Of a DNA stretch of 11,627 nt, positions 1 to 8,078 are shown one piece after another. A program made the translations under genes and the position numbers. The notes beneath the pieces were generated by a model. The model ran no database searches. It was not told the origin of the DNA and was given only the letters and a program-made list of their open reading frames with translations. Source of the stretch: Actinomycetes bacterium. Lineage in GTDB: Bacteria; Actinomycetota; CALGFH01. The stretch is from NCBI GenBank assembly GCA_030152105.1, contig JASLIH010000334.1, positions 1 to 11,627 on the forward strand, given 5' to 3'. Position 1 is the first letter of the stretch. Every line of letters starts with the position of its first letter.

Positions 1-378
1 ATGGTCGGCCCGGGCGGCTGGCTGCGCACCGGCGACCTCGGCCTGGTCGACGGCGACGGCAACGTGGTCATCGTCGACCGGCTCAAGGAGCTCATCAAGG
101 TGAGCGGCTGGCAGGTCGCCCCGGCCGAGCTGGAGGCGCTGCTGGCCACCCACCCGGCCGTGGCCGACGCGGCCGTGCTGGGCCGCCGGGACCCGGCCAA
201 GGGCGAGGTCCCGGTGGCCGTGGTCGTGGCCCGGCCCGGGGCCGAGCCCGGCCCCGAGGAGCTGCTGGCCTGGGTGGCCGAGCGCGTGGAGCCGCACAAG
301 CGGCTCCACGCGATCCGCTTCACCGACGCCATCCCCCGCACCCCGTCGGGGAAGCTGCTGCGCCGGGCCGTCGGCTAG
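1..378 (+). CDS. Acyl-CoA synthetase / AMP-dependent ligase, C-terminal part (5' end outside window)
   Basis: This is the C-terminal end of an adenylate-forming enzyme (ANL superfamily, 4-coumarate/fatty-acyl-CoA ligase type). Such enzymes activate a carboxylic acid with ATP to an acyl-adenylate and then load it onto CoA. Numbered from base 1, the visible 125 residues hold the GWLRTGDLG motif (6-14), the hinge and A8 region DRLKELIKVSGWQVAP (26-41), and the A10 motif IPRTPSGKLLRR (111-122). K118 is the expected adenylation lysine. The ATG at base 1 is very unlikely to be the start: the P-loop and A3-A6 core that must precede these motifs are missing, so the gene is cut by the window edge. The C-terminus looks complete. 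Class is secure from the motifs; the substrate cannot be read from this part. Confidence 0.93.
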   Translation: MVGPGGWLRTGDLGLVDGDGNVVIVDRLKELIKVSGWQVAPAELEALLATHPAVADAAVLGRRDPAKGEVPVAVVVARPGAEPGPEELLAWVAERVEPHKRLHAIRFTDAIPRTPSGKLLRRAVG

Positions 379-530
379 GGGTGTTGTCGGCCTTGGCGGC
401 CCGGACCCCGATCACCACCCAGCGGTTGTTGCCGGCGACCCGCGAAAGTGGACAAATGTTGGCATGCAGTACAGATCCCACGTCTACTGCAGCCGGCGCA
501 ACCGCCGTACGCTACTTGGCCTAGTGCACC
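379..530. other. Convergent intergenic region with a 7-bp inverted repeat
   Basis: This 152-base gap separates the 3' ends of the acyl-CoA synthetase and the YihY-family gene, so it should hold their terminators. Just after the first stop, GGGGT (378-382) can pair with ACCCC (405-409) around a 22-base loop. A perfect 7-bp repeat, TGCAGTA (465-471) and TACTGCA (485-491), surrounds a 13-base loop. Neither is followed by a T run, so neither is a classic intrinsic terminator. Part of the gap is less GC-rich than its surroundings. No RNA gene or convincing ORF is seen. Confidence 0.4.
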
Positions 531-1484
531 CTAGACGTCGGGGTCGCGCATCCGGGCCAGCTCGGCGTTCAGCTCGTTGCCGACCAGGATGGCCACGCTG
601 GAGAAGTAGGTCCACAGGACGGTGGCGACCACCGCCCCGACGGCCTGGCCGATGATCACCACCCTGGCGTCGTTGACCACCACCCCGGTGGGGGCGCCGC
701 TGCCGAGGGCCAGGTAGACCCGGAAGGCCACGGCGGCCAGGATCCACAGGAGCACGCCAAGGACGGCCCCTGGCACCAGATGGCGCCAGGCGTGCCTGAT
801 GCTGGGGGCGAAGCGGTACAGGCAGAGCAGGAACACCCCGAGGACGCACAGGACGACCGGCCAGCGGGCCAGGTACCAGGCGGTGACCAGGGCCTGGCTG
901 ACCCCGAACTGCGCGGCGACCGCGCGGTGCTCGTCCAGGAACGGCGCGTCGACCATGATCCCGAGGGTCAGGACCACGACCACCACCGACCCGAAGGCGA
1001 ACCCGAGAGCGATCAGCCGCTGGTTGACCGACAGCCGCCGGTGGCGCTCCTCGTAGGCGGTGTCGAGGGCGCGGCTGGTGGCGGCGAACAGGCGCCCGGC
1101 CAGCCACCAGGTGAGCAGCAGCCCGCCGATGGCGGCCCCGCCCTTCTGCTGGTTCAGCTGGGCCCGGACGAAGGGGTCGACCACCCCGTCGGTCAGCCGG
1201 GGGCTGATCACCACCCGGACCAGGGCGATGGCCGCGTCCTGGCCTCTGGCGATCTTCTCCGGGCCGACGAACCGCTGGATCTGGCCGAGAGCGGCGCCCA
1301 CGGCCACGGTGAGCGGGACCAGGGTGAGCATGGCGAAGAACGACATCTCGGCGGCCGGCCCGGTGACCCGGTGCCGCAGGGCCGTGCGGAGCACGTGCGC
1401 CCCCAGCTGCCAGGGGTTGTAGCCGAAGACCCGCTCGGGGCGGCGCGCGGCCCAGGCCAGGACCCGATCCCCCGGGGCTGCCAC
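531..1484 (-). CDS. YihY/BrkB family inner-membrane protein
   Basis: This 317-residue integral membrane protein belongs to the YihY/virulence factor BrkB family, once misannotated as ribonuclease BN. The family role is not firmly known. Six hydrophobic segments are visible at about residues 45-67, 116-136, 157-180, 198-224, 236-260 and 273-303. Family hallmarks are the GPAAEMSFFAMLTLVPL stretch in the first segment (42-58), LYRFAPSIR (222-230), a Trp/Pro-Gly-Ala segment at 233-240, and the C-terminal YFSSVAILVGNELNAEL (293-309). The GTG start at 1484 gives the usual family length, with a purine-rich GGGGGTGAGG just upstream. Later Met codons would delete the first membrane segment. It is transcribed away from the dehydrogenase behind it, with a candidate promoter in the 83-base gap. 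Family call secure, function unknown. Confidence 0.92.
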   Translation of the reverse strand: MAAPGDRVLAWAARRPERVFGYNPWQLGAHVLRTALRHRVTGPAAEMSFFAMLTLVPLTVAVGAALGQIQRFVGPEKIARGQDAAIALVRVVISPRLTDGVVDPFVRAQLNQQKGGAAIGGLLLTWWLAGRLFAATSRALDTAYEERHRRLSVNQRLIALGFAFGSVVVVVLTLGIMVDAPFLDEHRAVAAQFGVSQALVTAWYLARWPVVLCVLGVFLLCLYRFAPSIRHAWRHLVPGAVLGVLLWILAAVAFRVYLALGSGAPTGVVVNDARVVIIGQAVGAVVATVLWTYFSSVAILVGNELNAELARMRDPDV

Positions 1485-1501
1485 TGCCTCACCCCCGAAG
1501 A

Positions 1502-1511
1502 TGATCGATCA
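1502..1511. promoter_or_regulatory. Perfect 10-bp palindrome in the YihY leader, possible operator
   Basis: TGATCGATCA is a perfect palindrome lying between the predicted transcription start (about 1523) and the start codon at 1484. A regulator binding here would block early elongation. It contains two GATC units, and a chance 10-bp palindrome is possible, so the operator reading is tentative. Confidence 0.2.
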
Positions 1512-1529
1512 ACCAACGTGATTTTCCTC

Positions 1530-1557
1530 ATTGTGGCAAGACCGGGCGGCGAGTCAA
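1530..1557 (-). promoter_or_regulatory. Candidate sigma-70-type promoter for the YihY-family gene
   Basis: On the minus strand TTGACT (1552-1557) matches the -35 consensus at five of six positions. After a 16-base spacer comes CACAAT (1530-1535), matching the -10 at four of six. Transcription would start near 1523, leaving a leader of about 40 bases before the GTG at 1484. This is inferred from consensus only. Confidence 0.4.
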
Positions 1558-1567
1558 CGCGCCCGCG

Positions 1568-2632
1568 CTAGTGGTAGGTGAGGGCGACCTTGACCGCGGC
1601 CCGGGGGTGCTCGTCGATCCAGCGGTAGGCCTCCGGCGCCTGGTCGAACGGGAACTGGCGGCCGAGCAGCCCGTCGACCGACACCCGGTCGGTGTAGAGC
1701 AGCCGGCTGGCGGTGTCCATCACCCGGCGCCGGTTCCAAAGGGGGGCCTTCCGGTGCGGGGCCCCCCAGGCGCCGATCGAGGCGATCAGCGACAGCCGGT
1801 TGTGGTGGAACTCCTCGCCGAGGCGCACGTTGGCGGCGCCGCCCTGGTAGAAGCCGGCCGCCACCACCGTCGCCCCCAGCCCGGCCGCCTCCAGCGCGCC
1901 CTGCAGGCCCCGGTCGTTGCCGGAGACCTCGATGGCCACGTCGACCCCGGCGCCGTCGTTCAGCTCCCGGATCTGGAGGCCGACGGGCAGCTCCTCGGAC
2001 GGGTCGAGCACGTGGCTGGCCCCCAGCCCCGAGGCCAGCTTGCGCCGTTCCGGGTCGGGGTCGAGGGCGAAGACGTTCTGGATCCCCTCCAGCCGGCACA
2101 TCTGCACCGTCAGCAGGCCGATGGTGCCGAGCCCGTGCACGCTGACCGCGTCCCCGAGCTTCATCTCGGCGTCGTGGACGGCCTGCAGGGCGACCGCGGC
2201 CAGGCTGATGAACAGGGCCCGCTCGGGCCGCTCGCCGGTCGGCACCCGCACCAGCGGGTAGGTGGCCCGCAGCGACGCGGCCAGGTCGAGCACCGTCTCC
2301 TCCTGGTGGGGGGTGCCGGTGTGGACCAGGTCCCCCACCGCGACCGCGGTCACGTCGGGGGCGACCTCGGTGACCTCGCCCACCATCTCGTAGCCGAGGG
2401 TCACCGGGTAGGTGGCGGCGCTTCCGGCCGGCGGCTCGACAAAGGCCCGCAGGCCGCGGTCGAACACCTTGTCGCTGAAGGCCGAGGTGCCTCGGTAGAG
2501 GCTGAGCTCGGTCCCGTGGCTGATGCCGCTGAGCTTGGCCCGCATACGGATCTCGCCCGGGCGCAGGGGGCGGGTGGGCTGGTCGGACAGGCGAAGCTGG
2601 CGCGGGCCGTCGAGCACGAGGGTGCGGGGCAT
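1568..2632 (-). CDS. Medium-chain dehydrogenase/reductase lacking the catalytic zinc ligands
   Basis: This 354-residue protein has the medium-chain dehydrogenase layout: a GroES-like N-terminal domain (about 1-130), then a Rossmann domain with HGLGTIG (166-172). An acidic residue after the second strand (D191) suggests NAD(H) preference. The Cys that normally binds catalytic zinc is replaced by Ser in SGISHGTE (S38), and the usual GHE is GYE (80-82). The four-Cys structural zinc lobe is also absent. This pattern fits the BchC-like branch of the superfamily (SGIS-GTE, LGY). AAAGGAG lies 11 bases before the ATG. The gene is divergent from the sugar isomerase, separated by only 59 bases, and near a YdgJ/IolW-like dehydrogenase, suggesting oxidation or reduction of a sugar or cyclitol. 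Substrate unknown. Confidence 0.85.
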   Translation of the reverse strand: MPRTLVLDGPRQLRLSDQPTRPLRPGEIRMRAKLSGISHGTELSLYRGTSAFSDKVFDRGLRAFVEPPAGSAATYPVTLGYEMVGEVTEVAPDVTAVAVGDLVHTGTPHQEETVLDLAASLRATYPLVRVPTGERPERALFISLAAVALQAVHDAEMKLGDAVSVHGLGTIGLLTVQMCRLEGIQNVFALDPDPERRKLASGLGASHVLDPSEELPVGLQIRELNDGAGVDVAIEVSGNDRGLQGALEAAGLGATVVAAGFYQGGAANVRLGEEFHHNRLSLIASIGAWGAPHRKAPLWNRRRVMDTASRLLYTDRVSVDGLLGRQFPFDQAPEAYRWIDEHPRAAVKVALTYH

Positions 2633-2691
2633 CGAGATGATGACTCCTTTCGAGGATCTATGCTTGCTCAGCCTACGTGTGAGGGGAGTCG
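2633..2691. promoter_or_regulatory. Compact divergent promoter region for dehydrogenase and sugar isomerase
   Basis: Both promoters must fit in or beside this 59-base gap. On the plus strand, TATGCT (2659-2664) is a good -10, with a weak -35 (ATGATG, 2637-2642) and a 16-base spacer. Transcription would start near 2672, 20 bases before the GTG. On the minus strand TAGGCT (2670-2675) has the actinobacterial TAnnnT pattern but no good -35. The two -10 elements lie only 5 bases apart, so the polymerases would compete. GACTCC (2642-2647) and GGAGTC (2685-2690) form an inverted repeat, but each is the ribosome-binding site of its own gene. Confidence 0.35.
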
Positions 2692-3510
2692 GTGAGTGTG
2701 AAGCTTTCCTGCCAGGAGCAGCTGCTGCCCGGGGACAGCCTCGAGGCCAAGTGGGAGTTCGCGACCGGGGCCGGGTTCGAGGGCATCGAGCTGCGGGCCC
2801 GGGGCGACGGCCACTTCGCCGCCCGGCTGCCCGAGCTCCGGGCGGCCGCCCGGGCCGGCGTGGTCATGGCCACCGTCTGCCCCGAGACCGACCATTTCAT
2901 CGGCGACTTCGACGCCGGCCGGCGCCGCGACGCCGTCGAGCAGCTGCGCTCCCAGCTCAGCGTGATCGCCGAGCTGGGCGGGACCGGGGTGCTGACCCCG
3001 GCCAGCTGGGGCATGTTCAGCCTGCGCCTGCCGCCGTTCACCCCGCCCCGCCGGCCCACCGAGGACCGCAAGGTCCTGCTGGAGGCGCTCCTGGAACTGG
3101 CCGCCCACGCCGCCGCCGAGGGCGTGTGGCTGGCCGTGGAGCCGATCAACCGCTACGAGGACTTCATGGTCAACCGGCTGGAGGAGGCGGCCGGGCTGGC
3201 CGACGAGGTCGAGCGGGAGACCGGTCTCAACTCGGTCCGGGTCTGCGCCGACCTGTTCCACATGAACATCGAGGAGGACGACCTGGCGGCGGCGATCCGG
3301 GCCGCCGGGCCGCGGATCGCCCACGTGCACGTCGACGACACCAACCGGCTCCAGCCCGGTACCGGCCACATGGACTTCGCGGGCGTGTTCGCCGCCCTGC
3401 GCGAGATCGGCTACGACGACTGGCTGACCTTCGAGTGCCGGCTCCGGGGCGAGCCGGAGGAGGCCCTGCCCGCCTCGACCCGGTTTCTGTCCCGGGTCCT
3501 CCAGGGCTAG
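2692..3510 (+). CDS. Sugar phosphate isomerase/epimerase (xylose isomerase-like TIM barrel)
   Basis: This 272-residue protein belongs to the AP-endonuclease-2/xylose isomerase-like TIM-barrel superfamily (IolE, IolI, tagatose 3-epimerase type), metal-dependent enzymes that shift or invert groups next to a carbonyl. The expected metal ligands fall at the ends of consecutive strands: E150 in VEPINRYE, D187 in CADLFHMN, H213 in HVHVDD and E248 in TFECR. H190 follows the second ligand as in epimerases. Length is normal. The GTG at 2692 is preceded by GAGGGGAG (2681-2688); a GTG two codons later is possible. It is divergent from the zinc-less dehydrogenase and convergent with the YdgJ/IolW-like dehydrogenase, sharing a CTAG at the stop codons. 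Fold and metal site are secure; an inosose or keto-sugar substrate is an inference. Confidence 0.88.
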   Translation: MSVKLSCQEQLLPGDSLEAKWEFATGAGFEGIELRARGDGHFAARLPELRAAARAGVVMATVCPETDHFIGDFDAGRRRDAVEQLRSQLSVIAELGGTGVLTPASWGMFSLRLPPFTPPRRPTEDRKVLLEALLELAAHAAAEGVWLAVEPINRYEDFMVNRLEEAAGLADEVERETGLNSVRVCADLFHMNIEEDDLAAAIRAAGPRIAHVHVDDTNRLQPGTGHMDFAGVFAALREIGYDDWLTFECRLRGEPEEALPASTRFLSRVLQG

Positions 3511-4589
3511 GTCGCGCCCGGCTCGGCCGCGGCCGGCCCCTCGGCCAACCGGACCACCCGGCCTTCGCGGGCGCTGGCCAGGGCGTGCTCGATGACACCG
3601 ATGGTGTCGCGGGCCTCGGCGGCCGGCACCGGGACCGGGCCGTCACCGGCGACGGCGGCGGCCATGGCGGCGTAGAAGCTCTGGTAGGCGCCGGGCTCGC
3701 TGGCCAGCCGGCCACGGAGCTCGAGCCCGTCGACCTCGGTGGTGAGGGTGCCGTGGCGGTCGGGGGGCTCGCTCCCCCAGCCCGGGTCGCCGGGTCGCCC
3801 GCCGGCCCGCAGGGCCTGCTCCTGGAGATCCATGCCGTGCTTGACGAACGACCCCCGGTCGCCGTGGACCTCGAACCGGGGGCCGGGGTCGCGCACCTCC
3901 ATACCGGCGTGCAGCAGGACCCGCAGCCGCCCGTAGCCGAGGACCAGGTGCAGGTAGTCGACCGCCGCGACCCCCGGCCGCTGCACGCCGACGTCGGCCC
4001 AGACCGTCCCGGGCCGGCCGAACAGCTGCAGCGCCTGGTCGATCAGGTGGGGCCCGAGGTCGTAGAGGATCCCCGACCCGGGCACGTCCTGCTCCTTCCA
4101 GCTGCCCTTGGGCACGGGCCGGAAGCGGTCGTAGCGCGAGGTGAAGCTGGACACGTTCCCGAGCAGGCCGGCCTCCAGGCAGCGTCGCACGGTCAGGAAG
4201 TCGCCGTCCCAGCGCCGGTTGTGGAACACGCTGAGCCGCCGGTCGGTGGCCTCGGCCAGGCCGATCAGCTCGTCGGCGTCGGCCGTGGTGAGCGTGAACG
4301 GCTTGTCCACGACCACGTGCCGGCCGGCCCGCAGTGCGGCCGCGGCCAGCTGGTGGTGGACGGCGTTGGGGGCCGCGACCACCACCAGCTCCACCGCCGG
4401 GTCCTCCAGCAGCTCGCCGGCCGTTGCCACCACCCGCACCCCGGGATGGTCGCGCTGGACCTGCCCGGCCCGGCTGGTCGCCACCGCATGCAGCCGCAGC
4501 CCGGGCTCGGCCTGGACCAGGGGCGCGTGGAACACCGACCCGCCCAGCCCGTACCCGACCAGCCCGACCCCGGCAGCCTGGTCCCCCAT
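3507..4589 (-). CDS. Gfo/Idh/MocA oxidoreductase, YdgJ/IolW-like (scyllo-inositol dehydrogenase type)
   Basis: This 360-residue NAD(P)-dependent dehydrogenase has an N-terminal Rossmann fold with VGYGLGGSVFHAPL (11-24), the family lysine in VVVDKPF (92-98), and the catalytic-type ILYDLGPHLIDQ (174-185) with D177 and H181. The segments GYG-SVFHAPL, VFHNRRWDGDFLT (121-133), DRFRP and the GPHLIDQA block resemble, as I remember them, E. coli YdgJ and B. subtilis IolW, an NADP-dependent scyllo-inositol dehydrogenase. The ATG at 4589 is chosen because the Rossmann glycine motif follows at the normal distance; the in-frame extension to a GTG at 4676 is low-complexity. No strong ribosome-binding site precedes this ATG, but a 7-codon ORF with a good one ends in it (TGATG). 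Its stop interlocks with that of the isomerase. Exact substrate is inferred. Confidence 0.88.
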   Translation of the reverse strand: MGDQAAGVGLVGYGLGGSVFHAPLVQAEPGLRLHAVATSRAGQVQRDHPGVRVVATAGELLEDPAVELVVVAAPNAVHHQLAAAALRAGRHVVVDKPFTLTTADADELIGLAEATDRRLSVFHNRRWDGDFLTVRRCLEAGLLGNVSSFTSRYDRFRPVPKGSWKEQDVPGSGILYDLGPHLIDQALQLFGRPGTVWADVGVQRPGVAAVDYLHLVLGYGRLRVLLHAGMEVRDPGPRFEVHGDRGSFVKHGMDLQEQALRAGGRPGDPGWGSEPPDRHGTLTTEVDGLELRGRLASEPGAYQSFYAAMAAAVAGDGPVPVPAAEARDTIGVIEHALASAREGRVVRLAEGPAAAEPGAT

Positions 4590-4612
4590 CAGTGGAGCCG
4601 TACCGCCTTCAT
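4589..4612 (-). other. Seven-codon leader ORF overlapping the start of the YdgJ/IolW-like gene
   Basis: On the minus strand an ATG at 4612 opens MKAVRLH and stops at TGA (4591-4589), whose last A is the first base of the dehydrogenase ATG (TGATG). GGGAGG lies 9 bases before this small ORF, whereas the dehydrogenase ATG has only a distant, weak GAAGG. Translation of the mini-ORF could deliver ribosomes to the main start by termination-reinitiation. It could also be chance; the peptide itself is unlikely to matter. Confidence 0.3.
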
Positions 4613-4738
4613 GCCTGCTCGCCTCCCTCGGGGGTGGATGTCGCCGCCAGCTCGGGTCCACGCCCCCTCCCACCACGTGCCAAGATTCCCCTGGGACATC
4701 CTCGCACCACCTGGCGAGCCGGCAAATGGGGGTCGACC
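4590..4738. promoter_or_regulatory. Divergent intergenic region, dehydrogenase and malic enzyme
   Basis: This 149-base gap must supply promoters in both directions. On the minus strand TTGCCG (4720-4725) and GAGGAT (4698-4703), 16 bases apart, form a mediocre promoter for the dehydrogenase with a leader of about 100 bases that includes the mini-ORF. I find no convincing plus-strand promoter. GGGGG (4728-4732) is the likely ribosome-binding site for the TTG at 4739. No strong palindromic operator or riboswitch-like fold stands out. Confidence 0.25.
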
Positions 4739-6160
<1,422 letters not shown>

Positions 6161-6195
6161 CCTACGGCCACCACCCCCACCGGACAGGAGCGCCT

Positions 6196-6579
6196 ATGAC
6201 CAAACCCCTCGACACCGACATCGTCCAGCTCGCCCGGGGCAACGACGCCTTCCGCCGCGAGATCGCCACCGGCGAGCACAGCCAGGTCGTGGCCATGACC
6301 ATCCCGGCCGGCGAGGAGATCGGCGAGGAGGTCCACGAGGAGAACGACCAGCTGCTGGTGTTCGTCGACGGGGAGGGCGACGCCGTCCTGGACGGCAAGA
6401 CCTCCAAGGTCACCCCCAACGACCTCGTCCTGGTCCCGGCCGGGACCCGCCACAACTTCATCAACACCGGCGACGGCCCCCTGCGGCTGGTCACCGTCTA
6501 CGCCCCGCCGGAGCACGCCCCCGGCACCGTCCACCAGACCAAGGCCGAGGCGGACGCCGCCGAGGCCGCCGAGCACTGA
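6196..6579 (+). CDS. Small single-domain cupin protein
   Basis: This 127-residue protein is a single cupin barrel. Motif 1 is GEEIGEEVHEENDQLLVFVDGEG (39-61), where H47 and Q52 sit at metal-ligand positions; the usual Glu is Gln and the HxH is reduced to one His. Motif 2 is PAGTRHNFIN (81-90) with H86. The GKHSQ-like strand near 26-30, GEEIGEEVH, PAGTRHN and the tail GTVHQTKAEAD match a widespread small cupin family of unknown function. The ATG is well supported by AGGAG five bases upstream. It lies 35 bases after the malic enzyme and 19 bases before adenylate kinase with no terminator between, so the three may be co-transcribed. Family secure; no enzymatic role can be assigned. Confidence 0.9.
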   Translation: MTKPLDTDIVQLARGNDAFRREIATGEHSQVVAMTIPAGEEIGEEVHEENDQLLVFVDGEGDAVLDGKTSKVTPNDLVLVPAGTRHNFINTGDGPLRLVTVYAPPEHAPGTVHQTKAEADAAEAAEH

Positions 6580-6598
6580 CCACCCGGGAGGACCCGCC

Positions 6599-7231
6599 AT
6601 GCGCGTGCTGCTGATCGGACCGCCCGGGGCCGGCAAGGGGACCCAGGCCTCCCGGATCGCCGACCACTTCGACCTGGCCGGGATCGCCACCGGCGACCTG
6701 CTGCGCGAGCAGGTCGTCAACGGCACCGAGCTCGGCAAGGTGGCCAAGGAGTACATGGACAAGGGCGACCTGGTGCCCGACGACCTCGTGATCGAGATGA
6801 CCAGGGCGCGGATGCTCGAGGCCAGCGAGGAGGGCGGGTACGTCCTGGATGGCTACCCGCGCACCCTGGCCCAGGCCGAGGCCGCCTACCGCTGGGCGCT
6901 GTCCCGGGGGATCCCCTTCGACCTGACCCTGAACTTCGAGATCGAGGAGGAGGAGCTGTTCGCCCGCCTGGCCGGCCGGGCCAGGGAGCAACACCGCTCC
7001 GACGACACCGAGGAGACGATCCGCCACCGCCTGGAGGTCTTCGCCGCCCAGACCCGCCCGCTGGTCGACTACTACCAGCGGCGTGGGGTCCTGGTCCCGA
7101 TCAACGCCGTCGGCCCGGTCGACGCCATCAGCGAGGAGATCTTCGCCACCCTCCACTGGCACAAGGCCAGGACCATGGCCGCCGGGGTCAGCCGGCCCGA
7201 GTGGGCCCTTGGCCCGCCGCGGTCGTCGTAG
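6599..7231 (+). CDS. adk: Adenylate kinase (short-LID type)
   Basis: The enzyme transfers a phosphate between ATP and AMP to give two ADP. The 210 residues contain the P-loop GPPGAGKGT (7-15), the AMP-site TGDLLR with R36, DGYPRT (84-89) with R88, a short lid (about 125-138) without the four-Cys zinc lid, and the RSDDTEETIRHR segment with R133, R141 and R144. All key arginines seem present. The ATG has GGGAGG at 6586-6591. The last 25 or so residues run past the normal end of the fold, and the final 44 bases overlap the 3' end of the permease on the other strand. In most actinobacteria adk follows secY in the ribosomal-protein cluster; its place here after a cupin suggests a second, divergent copy or a relocated gene. 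Enzyme class is secure, paralogue status inferred. Confidence 0.9.
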   Translation: MRVLLIGPPGAGKGTQASRIADHFDLAGIATGDLLREQVVNGTELGKVAKEYMDKGDLVPDDLVIEMTRARMLEASEEGGYVLDGYPRTLAQAEAAYRWALSRGIPFDLTLNFEIEEEELFARLAGRAREQHRSDDTEETIRHRLEVFAAQTRPLVDYYQRRGVLVPINAVGPVDAISEEIFATLHWHKARTMAAGVSRPEWALGPPRSS

Positions 7232-8078
7232 CCGCCACTGGCACGAGAGCGGCCGGCCGGCGGGCCAGGAGGCCGTGGCGGGGGGCGACGACCAGGGAGA
7301 CGGCGAACAGGGCGGCGGCCACGAGCACGATGGTGGCGCCGGCGGCGACCCGCCACTGGAGGGAGATGGCCAGGCCGACGACGCCGCTGGTGGCGCCGAG
7401 GACGGCGGCGAGGGCCATGGTGGCGCGGAGGCGCTCGGTCCAGAGGCGGGCCGTGGCCGCCGGGGCGACGATCAGGGCCACGGCCAGGATGGTGCCGACG
7501 GCCGGGATCGAGGTGACGACGGTGGCCTCGATCAGCAGCAGCAGGACGACGTCGAGGGCCAGCACCGGGTAGCCGAGGGCGGCCAGCCCGCCGCGGTCGA
7601 AGGCGCCGAGGACCAGCTCCTTGTGGAGGGCGGCGAGCGCGGCCAGCACGGCCGCGCCAACCAGGGCGGTGGTCACCAGGTCGCCCACCTGGACGGTGAT
7701 GATGGAGCCGACCAGGTAGGCGGTCAGGTCCCTGGAGAAGCCGGCCTGGGCCGACAGCAGCAGGACCCCGAGGGCGAACGCCCCCGACAGGGTCACCCCG
7801 ACGGCGCTGGTGTCGTCGACCCGGTCGCGGGCCCCGAGCAGGGCGACCACGACCACCACCACGGCCCCGAAGGCGGCCGCCCCGGCGAACAGGCTGATCC
7901 CCAGGAGCGCGGCCAGGACGACCCCGGGGAAGGTGGCGTGGCCGAGGGCCATGGTGAAGAAGGGCAGGCGCCGCAGCAGCACGTGCACCCCGACGGCGCC
8001 GCACAGCCCCCCGACCATGACCGCCTCGAGCAGGGCCCGGCGCGCGAAGGAGTCCCCGAACACCTCGAGCAGGCTCAT
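7188..8078 (-). CDS. Metal ABC transporter permease, second subunit (ZnuB/TroD family)
   Basis: This 296-residue polytopic membrane protein of the ABC-3 (ZnuB/TroC/MntB) permease family is the last gene of the importer operon. It passes a divalent metal, probably zinc, across the membrane. About eight hydrophobic segments are visible. Family landmarks are the FFTMALGHATFPG loop near residue 40, LHKELVLGAFD in the middle, and a final hydrophobic hairpin. It is clearly paralogous to the preceding permease (shared LRRL, H-x2-FPGVV, LHKELVL-AFD, GLAIS and AAGATIV stretches), but has Met where the partner has Asp in GDAL-H. The ATG overlaps the partner's stop by four bases (ATGA), indicating translational coupling and a probable heterodimer. 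Its last codons overlap the convergent adenylate kinase. Confidence 0.9.
   Translation of the reverse strand: MSLLEVFGDSFARRALLEAVMVGGLCGAVGVHVLLRRLPFFTMALGHATFPGVVLAALLGISLFAGAAAFGAVVVVVVALLGARDRVDDTSAVGVTLSGAFALGVLLLSAQAGFSRDLTAYLVGSIITVQVGDLVTTALVGAAVLAALAALHKELVLGAFDRGGLAALGYPVLALDVVLLLLIEATVVTSIPAVGTILAVALIVAPAATARLWTERLRATMALAAVLGATSGVVGLAISLQWRVAAGATIVLVAAALFAVSLVVAPRHGLLARRPAALVPVAATTTAAGQGPTRAG

Noticed and set aside
449..477. TGGACA with a following CAGATC as a plus-strand promoter in the first intergenic gap
   Set aside because: The -10 is poor and there is no gene on the plus strand downstream for it to serve.
2642..2690. Inverted repeat GACTCC...GGAGTC flanking the divergent promoter region as a possible operator
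   Set aside because: Each arm is the Shine-Dalgarno sequence of one of the two divergent genes, so the symmetry is explained by translation signals.
4334..4738. Long open extension of the malic enzyme frame upstream of the TTG
   Set aside because: It is Pro/Arg-rich and antisense to the well-supported YdgJ/IolW-like gene. The conserved ACT domain starts only after 4739.
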